From UBA11222 sp030652895 (lineage in GTDB: Bacteria > Pseudomonadota > Alphaproteobacteria > UBA11222): a stretch of 64,000 bases of DNA. The notes beneath the pieces are model-generated. The model saw only the letters and a list, made by a program, of their open reading frames with translations, was not told where the DNA came from and ran no database searches. Shown piece after piece: positions 52,366 through 61,328 of the stretch; positions within the stretch are counted from its first letter, which is position 1; the number at the start of each line of letters is the position of its first letter. Location of the stretch: contig JBBQCS010000006.1 in assembly GCA_038318895.1 (NCBI GenBank), positions 1-64,000 of the forward strand, given 5' to 3'. The position numbers and the translations under genes were made by a program.

Positions 52366-52754
52366 TGTCTGCGTTCAAAACACCGATAGGCCGTGTGCGC
52401 GGCAGGGGTTCGGCCAAAGACGGCACCCAGACATTCTGGCATCAGCGCCTGACCGCGCTTGCGCTGGTCCCGCTGGCGGTGCTCTTTATCGGGTTTATGA
52501 TTGCGCTTACGGGGGATGATTACGCCACCGCGGTGAGCATGATGCGCTCGCCCGTCGTGAGCGTCTTGATGTTGATGTTCCTGCTGATAGGTTTTTATCA
52601 TATGAGCATTGGGCTGGCGCATGTTGTTGAAGATTATGTGCATTGGGAACTGGGGAAAATCGGCCTGATCGTCGCCATTAAACTGGGCTGTCTTGGGCTG
52701 GCGCTTGCCTGCGTTCTGTCGGTAATAAAACTGAGCTTTGGGAGCGCGGCATAA
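52365..52754 (+). CDS. sdhD: Succinate dehydrogenase hydrophobic anchor subunit
   Basis: A 129-residue protein with three membrane segments; 'TQTFWHQRLTALALVPLAV' and 'IGFYHMSIGLAHVVEDYVH' match the SdhD anchor with its second haem ligand. The ATG at 52365 shares one base with the sdhC stop (TGATG). sdhA begins one base after its stop. Confidence 0.93.
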   Translation: MSAFKTPIGRVRGRGSAKDGTQTFWHQRLTALALVPLAVLFIGFMIALTGDDYATAVSMMRSPVVSVLMLMFLLIGFYHMSIGLAHVVEDYVHWELGKIGLIVAIKLGCLGLALACVLSVIKLSFGSAA

Positions 52755-52755
52755 C

Positions 52756-54543
52756 ATGACGGCCTATCCGATTACTGATCACAGCTATGACGTCGTTGTT
52801 GTGGGCGCCGGGGGCTCCGGCCTGCGGGCGACACTGGGCTGCGCGCAGGCGGGGCTTAAAACCGTCAACATCACCAAGGTTTTCCCGACCCGCAGCCACA
52901 CGGTTGCCGCACAAGGCGGTATCTCGGCGGCGCTGGGCAATATGATCGAAGATGACTGGCGCTGGCATATGTATGACACCGTCAAGGGCGCCGATTGGCT
53001 GGGTGACCAGGACGCCATCGAGTTTTTGTGCCGCGAAGCGCCTGCCGCAGTGTTCGAACTGGAGCATTTTGGCGTTCCCTTCTCGCGCACAGAGGAAGGC
53101 AAGATTTATCAGCGCGCCTTTGGCGGCATGACCACCCAATATGGCGATGGGCCGCCCGCGCTGCGCACCTGCGCCGCCGCCGACCGCACCGGCCACGCCA
53201 TGCTGCATACTTTATATGGCCAGAGCATTCGCAACAATGCGGAATTCATGATCGAATATTTCGTGATCGATCTGATCATGGAAGAGGGCGAATGCCGCGG
53301 CGTCATCGCCATCAACATGGATGACGGCGCCATCCACCGCATCCGCGCCAAAATAACCATCATGGCGACGGGGGGCTATGGCCGCACCTATTTTTCCGCC
53401 ACGTCGGCGCATACCTGCACAGGCGACGGCAATGGCATGGCCCTGCGCGCAGGGCTGCCGCTACAGGACATGGAATTTGTGCAGTTCCACCCAACCGGCA
53501 TTTATGGCGCGGGCTGTCTGATTACCGAAGGCGCGCGCGGCGAAGGCGGGTATCTCACCAATTCCAACGGCGAACGTTTCATGGAACGCTACGCGCCATC
53601 CGCCAAGGATCTGGCGTCGCGCGACGTGGTCAGCCGTTCCATGACCGTCGAAATCCGAGAAGGCCGCGGCGTCGGCCCGAACAAGGATCATATTTATCTG
53701 CATCTTGATCATCTTGATCCCGCCATCCTGCATGAACGCCTGCCGGGCATTTCGGAATCCGCGCGGATTTTCTCCGGCGTCGACGTGACCAAGGAACCGA
53801 TCCCGGTGCTGCCCACGGTGCATTACAATATGGGCGGCCTGCAGACCAATTTCTACGGCGAGGTCGTGACATTGCGCGACGGCAATCCGGACTCTGTCGT
53901 GCCGGGCCTGATGGCCGTAGGCGAAGCGGCTTGTGTATCCGTGCACGGAGCAAACCGCCTGGGTTCAAATTCACTTATCGATTTGGTGGTGTTTGGCCGC
54001 GCGGCCGCGCAACGCGCAGCGGAAGTGATCAAAAAAGACGAAAAGCAGCGCGAACTGCCAAAAGGTTCCGCGGACATGTCGCTGGCGCGACTGGACGCGG
54101 CCCGCTACGCAAAAGGCGGCACGTCTACCGCGGAATTGCGTCTGCGCATGCAGAAAATCATGCAGAACAATTGCGCGGTGTTCCGCACCGGCGAAGTGCT
54201 GGAAGAAGGCTGCAAGCTGATCCGCGAAGTCTATGACGCGCGCACCGATATCAAAACTTCGGACCGTTCATTGATCTGGAATTCGGATCTTATTGAAACG
54301 CTGGAATTTGATAATCTGATCCGCCAGTCGATGGTCGCCGTATTCTCCGCCGAAAACCGCAAGGAGAGCCGCGGGGCCCATGCGCGTGAAGATTATCCGG
54401 ACCGGGACGACGACAACTGGATGAAGCACACCCTCAGCTGGCTGGACGAAAGCGGCAAGGTAACCATCGATTACCGCCCGGTGCACGCCTATACCCTGTC
54501 GAACGACATTCAATATATCGCACCGAAAAAGCGCGTTTATTAA
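52756..54543 (+). CDS. sdhA: Succinate dehydrogenase flavoprotein subunit
   Basis: A 595-residue flavoprotein. 'YDVVVVGAGGSGLRATLG' is the FAD fold, 'TRSHTVAAQGGISAALGN' holds the histidine that binds FAD covalently, and 'QFHPTGIYGAGCLITEGARG' is the active-site region. It oxidises succinate to fumarate. The ATG at 52756 is preferred over one six codons earlier inside sdhD. Confidence 0.98.
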   Translation: MTAYPITDHSYDVVVVGAGGSGLRATLGCAQAGLKTVNITKVFPTRSHTVAAQGGISAALGNMIEDDWRWHMYDTVKGADWLGDQDAIEFLCREAPAAVFELEHFGVPFSRTEEGKIYQRAFGGMTTQYGDGPPALRTCAAADRTGHAMLHTLYGQSIRNNAEFMIEYFVIDLIMEEGECRGVIAINMDDGAIHRIRAKITIMATGGYGRTYFSATSAHTCTGDGNGMALRAGLPLQDMEFVQFHPTGIYGAGCLITEGARGEGGYLTNSNGERFMERYAPSAKDLASRDVVSRSMTVEIREGRGVGPNKDHIYLHLDHLDPAILHERLPGISESARIFSGVDVTKEPIPVLPTVHYNMGGLQTNFYGEVVTLRDGNPDSVVPGLMAVGEAACVSVHGANRLGSNSLIDLVVFGRAAAQRAAEVIKKDEKQRELPKGSADMSLARLDAARYAKGGTSTAELRLRMQKIMQNNCAVFRTGEVLEEGCKLIREVYDARTDIKTSDRSLIWNSDLIETLEFDNLIRQSMVAVFSAENRKESRGAHAREDYPDRDDDNWMKHTLSWLDESGKVTIDYRPVHAYTLSNDIQYIAPKKRVY

Positions 54544-54555
54544 GGACACATTGCA

Positions 54556-55335
54556 ATGGTCGAATTTGCACTGCCAAAAAACTCCAAGGTCGAAAAGGGT
54601 AATGTCTTCAAGGCCCCCGCCGGAACGAAAAATATCCGCACGTTCCATATTTACCGCTGGAGTCCGGATGACGATAAAAATCCGCGCCTCGACACCTATG
54701 AAATCGACACCGACAGCTGCGGCCCGATGGTGCTGGATGCGCTGATCAAGATCAAGAACGAGATTGATCCGACGCTGACCTTTCGCCGCTCGTGCCGTGA
54801 GGGCGTCTGTGGTTCGTGCGCCATGAATATTGACGGCGGCAATACCCTGGCCTGCACCAAGGGCATGTACGAAATCGGTGGCGACGTGAAAGTATACCCG
54901 CTGCCGCATCTCGACGTGGTCAAGGATCTGGTGCCGGACCTGAACAATTTCTATGCGCAATACGCCTCGATCAAGCCTTACCTGCAGACCGTGTCGCCCG
55001 AACCGCAAAAGGAATGGCGGCAAAGTTATGAAGACCGCCAGAAACTGGACGGCCTCTATGAATGCATTCTGTGCGCCTGCTGCTCAAGCAGCTGCCCCAG
55101 CTACTGGTGGAACGGCGACCGTTATCTTGGCCCCGCAGCACTGCTGCAGGCTTACCGCTGGCTGATCGACAGCCGCGACGAAGCCACCGGCGAACGCCTC
55201 GATGATCTGGAAGATCCGTTCCGCCTGTATCGCTGCATCACCATTTTGAATTGTGCGCAAGCCTGCCCCAAGAACCTGAACCCCGCCAAGGCCATCGCAG
55301 AAATCAAGAAAATGATGGTGGAGCGAAGGGTTTAG
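54556..55335 (+). CDS. sdhB: Succinate dehydrogenase iron-sulfur subunit
   Basis: A 259-residue protein with the [2Fe-2S] ligands in 'SCREGVCGSCAMNIDGGNTL' and the [4Fe-4S]/[3Fe-4S] motifs 'CILCACCSSSCPSYWW' and 'CAQACPKNLNPAKAI'. It passes electrons from SdhA to quinone. It follows sdhA by 12 bases. Its stop overlaps by four bases with the convergent RNA methyltransferase stop. Confidence 0.98.
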   Translation: MVEFALPKNSKVEKGNVFKAPAGTKNIRTFHIYRWSPDDDKNPRLDTYEIDTDSCGPMVLDALIKIKNEIDPTLTFRRSCREGVCGSCAMNIDGGNTLACTKGMYEIGGDVKVYPLPHLDVVKDLVPDLNNFYAQYASIKPYLQTVSPEPQKEWRQSYEDRQKLDGLYECILCACCSSSCPSYWWNGDRYLGPAALLQAYRWLIDSRDEATGERLDDLEDPFRLYRCITILNCAQACPKNLNPAKAIAEIKKMMVERRV

Positions 55336-56621
55336 GGACGCTCAAACAGCGCCACCAGTTCAACCTCGGCGGACCAGCGAAACTGGTCAACCGGTGCAAC
55401 CCAGCGCAGCGAAAAGCCTCCGTCTGCCAACGCTCTGGCGTCACGCGCGAAGGTGGCGGGTGCGCAGGATACCGCAATTACCTTACGCACAGTACTGGCC
55501 GCAATCTGGGTGGCCTGGGCGCGCGCGCCGGCCTTTGGCGGGTCAAATATCACCGCCGCATAGGGCGTTAATTCTTCGATGGACAACGGCCCGCGCTGCA
55601 AATCCCGGTGGCTTACCTCAATCTGTTTAAGGCCCTGAACCTGATTTGCCGCCTGGCGTATGGCCGCCGCCATCGCCTTGTCGCCTTCAACCGCGTGAAC
55701 CCGCGCATGGGGCGCGACAGGAAACGTAAAAGTTCCACATCCCGCAAACAGATCAAGGACGCGCACACCCTTTGTGCTCAGGATTTTTTTGCCCAACGCC
55801 TCCAGCACAAGCGCGGTCAACGCCTGCTCCCCGTCTGCGCTCGCTTGCAGGAATCCGCCGGGCGGTGGACATACCGTCACACTGCCCATGAGAATTTCCG
55901 GTTTACGGCGTTCCAGTAACGCCACGCCGTTCCAGCTGAGCCGCGCCAGATCTATCCTGTCCGCCGATGTCGCCAGCAATGAGCGCAGGCGCAAATTCGG
56001 TTCGCCCCTGTCTGCCGAACCGATTTGCACATCCACGTCCAGCCCGGTTCGGGTCCAGGTGACCGTCAACCGCCCCGTTTGACCATGCCGCAGCAACGGC
56101 GCCAACATCTCTGCCAAACCTGGCAGGGCCTGCACAATGTGCGGGTCCAGTACGCAACAATCCGTAACCGGAACCATGCGGTTGCTCATCCGGGCATTGA
56201 AACCTAGCTGGATTCCGTTGGCGCCGTGTTCCGCCGTAAAGGCGGCGCGGCGGCGTGAGGCGCGCGGCATGGTCAGCGTTGGCCGCACGTCGATATCGTT
56301 TAACCCGCGGCTGGACAGGGCATCCATGATTTGCAGCCGCTTCCAGCCGGCAACGAACGGATCGGAAAGATGCTGCAACGCGCATCCACCACAGTCTCCA
56401 AAATGCGGGCATGGCGGCGTGACGCGCGCCTCGCCAGGTTTCAGAATCTGCACGATTGCGGCGCGATCTTTTTCCCCCGCCTGCAATATTATCTGAATCC
56501 GGTCGCCGGGGGCGGCATAAGGCACGTAGCGCTTGCCACCGTCAGTCTCCACCACCCCGTCACCGGAATGGCCAAGGCCGATGACTTCGGCGTCAATTAT
56601 TTCTTCGGGAAGTTGCGTCAC
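55332..56621 (-). CDS. TrmA/RlmD-type RNA (uracil-C5) methyltransferase
   Basis: A 429-residue enzyme: an N-terminal TRAM-like part, the Fe-S cysteines in 'CPHFGDCGGCALQH', and a SAM domain with 'VLDLFAGCGTFTFP', 'VIFDPPKAGA' and the catalytic cysteine in 'AVSCAPATFARD'. It methylates uracil-C5 in 23S rRNA or tRNA; the target (RlmD or another paralogue) cannot be fixed. The start is GTG overlapping the dxs stop (TAGTG), so it is coupled to dxs. Confidence 0.9.
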   Translation of the reverse strand: MTQLPEEIIDAEVIGLGHSGDGVVETDGGKRYVPYAAPGDRIQIILQAGEKDRAAIVQILKPGEARVTPPCPHFGDCGGCALQHLSDPFVAGWKRLQIMDALSSRGLNDIDVRPTLTMPRASRRRAAFTAEHGANGIQLGFNARMSNRMVPVTDCCVLDPHIVQALPGLAEMLAPLLRHGQTGRLTVTWTRTGLDVDVQIGSADRGEPNLRLRSLLATSADRIDLARLSWNGVALLERRKPEILMGSVTVCPPPGGFLQASADGEQALTALVLEALGKKILSTKGVRVLDLFAGCGTFTFPVAPHARVHAVEGDKAMAAAIRQAANQVQGLKQIEVSHRDLQRGPLSIEELTPYAAVIFDPPKAGARAQATQIAASTVRKVIAVSCAPATFARDARALADGGFSLRWVAPVDQFRWSAEVELVALFERP

Positions 56622-58546
56622 TATGCCCGCAATATTTCCGCGCGGGGAAGACTGGCTCCCACCAGGGAAAGAATATTTGTTACAATATGCGCCGCGTCCA
56701 GGCCGGCCTCTGCATACATTTTTTCAGGTGTATTTTGGTCCTGAAAGCGGTCCGGCAGACATAGCGGGCGCACGATCAAGCCCTTGTCGAGCAGGCCGGC
56801 CGTGGCAAGAAAATGCAGAACCTGCGCCGCAAATCCGCCGATCGCGCCCTCCTCAATGGTAAGGAGAATCTCATGCTCGCGCGCCAGTCGGGAAACCAGC
56901 GCGGTATCTAACGGTTTGGCAAAACGCGCATCGGCGATGGTTATATGATGCCCGTGGGTATCCAGGACACGCGCCGCCTCGCTCACTTCGGCCAGGCGCG
57001 CACCAAAATTGAGAACCGCAACCCTGCTTCCTTCGCGGATGATACGGCCCTTACCAATCTCAAGCGGCACCCCCGCATCGGGCAGCGCGGCGCCCGTGCC
57101 TTCGCCGCGCGGAAAGCGAAACGCGCTGGGCCTGTCATCAATACCGGCGGCTGTGGCCACCATATGCGTGAGCTCTGCTTCGTCGGCCGCCGCCATCACC
57201 ACAAAATTCGGCAGGTTGCACAGATAGCCAACATCAAATGATCCCGCATGGGTTGGGCCATCGGCGCCCACCAGCCCCGCACGATCAATGGCGAAACGCA
57301 CGGGCAAACACTGTATCGCCACATCATGCACGACCTGATCATAGGCCCGCTGCAGGAAAGTGGAATAAATCGCAGCAAACGGTTTGAAGCCTTCACAGGC
57401 CAGCCCGGCGGCAAATGTCACCCCATGCTGCTCGGCAATGCCAACATCAAAACAACGATCAGGAAACGCCCTGGCAAACAGATCAAGCCCGGTGCCCGAT
57501 GGCATTGCGGCGGTGATGGCGACGATCTTGTCGTCTTTCTGCGCCTCCGCGATCAGGCTCTGCGCGAACACCTTGGTATATTGTGGTGCATTGGGCGCGG
57601 ATTTTTTTTGCGCACCGGTCACCACATCAAATTTGTTCACGCCGTGATATTTATCTTCCGCAGCCTCGGCAGGCGGATAGCCCTTGCCCTTTTGGGTTAC
57701 CACATGCACCAGGATGGGGCCCTGTTCAGCATTGCGCACATTCTCCAAAACCGGAATCAGATGATCGAGATTGTGCCCGTCAATCGGCCCTACATAGTAA
57801 AACCCCAATTCCTCAAACAGCGTGCCGCCCGTCGCCATGCCGCGCGTAAATTCCTCGGCCTTGCGCGCCGTGCGTTCCAGCCGCTCCGAAATCTTGTGCG
57901 CAATTTCCTTTGCCGTCTGACGCAGGGTCAGATATTTCCGCCCGGACAGGCGTTTTGCAAGATACGCGCTCATCGCCCCTACGGGCGGGGCGATCGACAT
58001 ATCATTGTCATTCAGAATGACGATCAACCGGCTGTGCCGTGATCCGGCATTATTCATGGCTTCGTAGGCCATGCCCGCGCTCATTGCGCCATCGCCGATA
58101 ACCGCCACCACATGATTGTCGTCGCCACGCAGATCCCGCGCCACCGCCATGCCCAGGGCCGCCGAAATAGAGGTCGAGGAATGCGCCGCGCCAAACGCGT
58201 CATATTCGCTCTCCGCACGCTTGGTAAATCCGGACAGCCCGCCGCCCTGCCGCAAGGTCCGAATCCGGTCGCGCCGCCCGGTCAGAATTTTATGGGGATA
58301 GGTCTGGTGCCCAACATCCCATAATATTTTGTCTTTGGGCGCTTCAAACACATAATGCAGGGCCAGCGTAAGCTCCACCACGCCGAGCCCGGCCCCCAGA
58401 TGCCCGCCGGTAACCGACACGGCGTCAATGGTTTCCGCACGCAATTCATCCGCCAACTGACAAAGTTGCGCATGTGAAAATTGTTTCAGGTCCGCTGGTA
58501 CGCGCACCAGATCAAGCAGCGGTGTCTTACTCACGGTTTTATTCAT
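56621..58546 (-). CDS. dxs: 1-deoxy-D-xylulose-5-phosphate synthase
   Basis: A 641-residue thiamine-diphosphate enzyme with 'WDVGHQTYPHKILTGR', the ThDP motif 'IGDGAMSAGMAYEAMNNAG', 'YYVGPIDGHNLDHLIPVL', and 'GIAEQHGVTFAAGLACEG'. It is the first step of the MEP isoprenoid pathway. It follows ispA by 11 bases, the usual operon. Confidence 0.98.
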   Translation of the reverse strand: MNKTVSKTPLLDLVRVPADLKQFSHAQLCQLADELRAETIDAVSVTGGHLGAGLGVVELTLALHYVFEAPKDKILWDVGHQTYPHKILTGRRDRIRTLRQGGGLSGFTKRAESEYDAFGAAHSSTSISAALGMAVARDLRGDDNHVVAVIGDGAMSAGMAYEAMNNAGSRHSRLIVILNDNDMSIAPPVGAMSAYLAKRLSGRKYLTLRQTAKEIAHKISERLERTARKAEEFTRGMATGGTLFEELGFYYVGPIDGHNLDHLIPVLENVRNAEQGPILVHVVTQKGKGYPPAEAAEDKYHGVNKFDVVTGAQKKSAPNAPQYTKVFAQSLIAEAQKDDKIVAITAAMPSGTGLDLFARAFPDRCFDVGIAEQHGVTFAAGLACEGFKPFAAIYSTFLQRAYDQVVHDVAIQCLPVRFAIDRAGLVGADGPTHAGSFDVGYLCNLPNFVVMAAADEAELTHMVATAAGIDDRPSAFRFPRGEGTGAALPDAGVPLEIGKGRIIREGSRVAVLNFGARLAEVSEAARVLDTHGHHITIADARFAKPLDTALVSRLAREHEILLTIEEGAIGGFAAQVLHFLATAGLLDKGLIVRPLCLPDRFQDQNTPEKMYAEAGLDAAHIVTNILSLVGASLPRAEILRA

Positions 58547-58557
58547 TTCTCAAACTA

Positions 58558-59445
58558 TCAGGCGCGCCGGTCAATTGCAAAAAGCGCCGCCGCGCGCAGA
58601 AGATCGGCCTTTTCATCAAATAAATCAAGATGCTTAACAGCTTGATCCGCCAGGATTTTCGCCTGCACCCGGGCGCGCTCCACCCCCAGCAGGGAAACCA
58701 TCGTCGATTTACCCGCCGCCTGGTCCTTGCCCGCTGATTTTCCCAATGTTTCAGGATTACCCTCAATATCCAGAAGGTCATCCGTTATCTGGAAGGCCAG
58801 ACCAAAATCATGGGCATAGGCGTGCAGCGCCTGCCGGTGCGGCGCGGAAGCCTTACCCAAAATCGCCCCTGCTTCACAGGCATAAGCGATCAGCGCCCCG
58901 GTTTTAAGTTGCTGCAGCCGGGTAACCGCCCCAACGGGCAGCGTCTTGTTTTCCGATTCCAGATCCAGCATTTGCCCCCCCACCATGCCATGGGGGCCGG
59001 ACGCCAGCGCAAGCGCGCGCACCAGTTCACAACGGACATTGGGATCTTCGTGGGTGGCGGCGTCAGACAGAATTTCAAATGCGACGGACAGCAGGGCATC
59101 GCCCACCAACACCGCCGTGGCTTCGCCGAACTGGCGATGCGTAGAGGGCTTGCCGCGCCGTAAATCATCGTCATCCATGCAGGGCAGATCGTCATGCGCC
59201 AGTGAATAACTATGTACGCACTCCACGGCCGCCGCCACGCGCGCGGCGCAGGTTTCACCAACGTCAAAAATCCCGGCGCTGTTCAGCACCAGAAAGGACC
59301 GCAGGCGCTTTCCGCCGCCAAGGGTTGCGTAACGCATGGCCTCAAACAGGCGCGTTTCCGAATTTTGTGATTTGGGCAGTAATATTTCGAGCGCCTCTTC
59401 TACGATACGCGCCGACTGCGCCATAGCGCCAGAAAAATGGCTCAT
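58558..59445 (-). CDS. ispA: Farnesyl diphosphate synthase (polyprenyl synthetase)
   Basis: A 295-residue trans-prenyltransferase. First aspartate-rich motif in 'HDDLPCMDDDDLRRG', second in 'FQITDDLLDIEG', plus 'LGGGKRLRSFLVL' for IPP binding. Makes the C15 precursor for UppS and quinones. Between xseB and dxs. Confidence 0.96.
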   Translation of the reverse strand: MSHFSGAMAQSARIVEEALEILLPKSQNSETRLFEAMRYATLGGGKRLRSFLVLNSAGIFDVGETCAARVAAAVECVHSYSLAHDDLPCMDDDDLRRGKPSTHRQFGEATAVLVGDALLSVAFEILSDAATHEDPNVRCELVRALALASGPHGMVGGQMLDLESENKTLPVGAVTRLQQLKTGALIAYACEAGAILGKASAPHRQALHAYAHDFGLAFQITDDLLDIEGNPETLGKSAGKDQAAGKSTMVSLLGVERARVQAKILADQAVKHLDLFDEKADLLRAAALFAIDRRA

Positions 59446-59469
59446 CAGATCAATCCGTTCAAAGATAAA

Positions 59470-59733
59470 TTATCCGGCCCCATCCTCGGGCGCCGTCGAA
59501 ACCGCGCCATCTCCGGACACGACAATCTTTTCCACTTTGGCCTGCGCATCTTTCAGCTTGGCATCACAATGGGCTTTCAACTCGCTGCCGCGTTCATAAA
59601 TGCTGATGGATTCCTCAAGATCCACCTGCCCGCTTTCGAGCCGCGCCACGATGGCTTCAAGTTCACGCAACGCCGCCTCGAAACTCAAACCAGTCACTGG
59701 CTCCAGAGACGCTGTTTTTTTCTTTTCAGACAT
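59470..59733 (-). CDS. xseB: Exodeoxyribonuclease VII small subunit
   Basis: An 87-residue protein with 'SFEAALRELEAIVARLESGQ' and 'VDLEESISIYERGSELKAHC', the XseB helical hairpin. It binds XseA (not in the window) to make the nuclease. The usual neighbour of ispA and dxs. Confidence 0.95.
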   Translation of the reverse strand: MSEKKKTASLEPVTGLSFEAALRELEAIVARLESGQVDLEESISIYERGSELKAHCDAKLKDAQAKVEKIVVSGDGAVSTAPEDGAG

Positions 59734-59751
59734 TTGCCTGTCACCGCCTTC

Positions 59752-60681
59752 CTATTCGCCCATCAAGGCCCTTACATGCGCCTGAACGCTTTGCGCCAAT
59801 GCCGTCAGATCATAGCCGCCTTCCAGTGCGGAAACCACCCTGCCCGCGCAATGCTTGACGGCGATGGCCATTATTTCTCGCGTGGCCCACGCAAAATCTT
59901 CTTCTTCCAGCCACAGATTCGCCAGCGGGTCCTGCATGTGCGCATCAAATCCCGCAGAAATAAGAATCAGATCAGGGCGAAACGCGTCCAGTGCATTTAG
60001 AACCTGTTTGGTCATGGCGGCCTTGAAGGCGTCACTTCCCGCCCCTGCCTGAAGCGGCACGTTGACCACATTTCCCGCAACACCAGTATCGTTCACGGCC
60101 CCTGTGCCAGGGTAAAACGGCGCCTGATGGGTTGAGGCGTAAAACAGATCCGCATCGCGCTGAAAAATTTCCTGCGTACCATTGCCATGGTGCACATCGA
60201 AATCAACAACCGCAATACGCGCGCATTTCCATGTATGTCTCGCCCATAATGCGCCGACCGCCACATTGTTGAACAGGCAAAAGCCCATGGCCCGGTTGCT
60301 TTCCGCGTGATGCCCCGGCGGACGAACGGCGCAAAACGCATTGCGGGCCACCCCCTGCATCACCATATCAACCGCGCGTACAACCGCACCCGCCGCACGC
60401 AATGCCGCTTCACCGCTGCCTGGCGAAACAGGTGTATCCCCATCGATAAAGGCAAAACCCTGTTCAGGCAAACGTGCGAGCAAGGCCTCGGCAAACCCCT
60501 CAGAATGGGCCAGCGCCAATTGCGCCATTGTCGCCTGAGGCGCCTGTTCGCGCAGCAGATCAGCAAATTCAGGCCCCTCCAATGCAGCCAGCACACGCCG
60601 CAACCGGTCTGGCGATTCCGGATGGCCGGAAGGCATCATATGTTCCAGGCACGCCAAATGTGTGATCAAGGCAGTCGTCAT
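59752..60681 (-). CDS. Histone-deacetylase-family protein
   Basis: A 309-residue zinc hydrolase of the HDAC/acetoin-utilisation (AcuC-like) group: 'RPPGHHAESNRAMGFCLFNN', 'VVDFDVHHGNGTQEIF', 'LILISAGFDAH' and 'VVSALEGGYDLTAL' keep the catalytic His pair and Zn ligands. In bacteria it may deacetylate proteins or polyamines; the substrate is unknown. Its ATG overlaps the stop of the aldolase gene by four bases, so it is linked to the MTA-salvage operon above, and xseB follows 18 bases below. Confidence 0.92.
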   Translation of the reverse strand: MTTALITHLACLEHMMPSGHPESPDRLRRVLAALEGPEFADLLREQAPQATMAQLALAHSEGFAEALLARLPEQGFAFIDGDTPVSPGSGEAALRAAGAVVRAVDMVMQGVARNAFCAVRPPGHHAESNRAMGFCLFNNVAVGALWARHTWKCARIAVVDFDVHHGNGTQEIFQRDADLFYASTHQAPFYPGTGAVNDTGVAGNVVNVPLQAGAGSDAFKAAMTKQVLNALDAFRPDLILISAGFDAHMQDPLANLWLEEEDFAWATREIMAIAVKHCAGRVVSALEGGYDLTALAQSVQAHVRALMGE

Positions 60682-61328
60682 GACTTAACCTGTTGTCCGT
60701 AGGTTTTAAACTTTTCCAGCACACGGCGCATCTCTTCCGCGTCCAGCAGCACCGGCGGGCCGACTTGCAGGGCGGCAACATATTGGCCCGCCAGAGTTTC
60801 CACCTCATGCGCCATGGCCAGCGCTTTTGCAGGCGTAGCCCCCAGCGCAATCTGCCCGTGATTGGCAAGCAGACAGGCCTGGCGTCCGGCCAGCGCCGCC
60901 ACGGCAAATTCCGCCAGCGCGTCCGTGCCGAAGGTTGCGTACGGCGCGCAGCGGATACTGTCGCCACCGGCCACGGCAACCATGTAGTGGAATGCCGGAA
61001 TTTCGCGATGCGCGCAGGCCAGCGCCGTCGCATGCAATGAATGGGTGTGTACAATGGCGCCAACTTCCGGACGCGCGGTATAGATCGCCACATGAAAATG
61101 CCATTCGCTGGATGGCAACAGCGAACCGGCAGGCGCCCTGCCTTCCGTATCAATGGCAACAATGTGCGGCGGCTGAAGATCTGCATAGGGAACACCCGTA
61201 GGTGTGATCAGAACCCGCCCCGCATCATCGCGCGCCGATACATTGCCGGACTTTCCCGGGCTAAGGCCGCTCTGGCTCATCGCATTGGCGGCGGCGATGA
61301 TTTCCCTGCGCAACACCAGGTCACTCAT
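60678..61328 (-). CDS. Class II aldolase (probable methylthioribulose-1-phosphate aldolase)
   Basis: A 216-residue class II aldolase/adducin protein with metal ligands in 'AIVHTHSLHATALACAH' and 'LANHGQIALGATPAKAL', and 'SPGKSGNVSARDDAGRVLIT' for substrate phosphate. The family holds fuculose-1-phosphate aldolase, MtnB and Ald2. Next to mtnA and mtnP (ATGA overlap with mtnA) the substrate is likely 5-methylthioribulose 1-phosphate, cleaved to DHAP and methylthioacetaldehyde (Ald2) or dehydrated (MtnB). No mtnC, mtnD or other MTA-cycle genes follow, which favours the aldolase. Confidence 0.85.
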   Translation of the reverse strand: MSDLVLRREIIAAANAMSQSGLSPGKSGNVSARDDAGRVLITPTGVPYADLQPPHIVAIDTEGRAPAGSLLPSSEWHFHVAIYTARPEVGAIVHTHSLHATALACAHREIPAFHYMVAVAGGDSIRCAPYATFGTDALAEFAVAALAGRQACLLANHGQIALGATPAKALAMAHEVETLAGQYVAALQVGPPVLLDAEEMRRVLEKFKTYGQQVKS

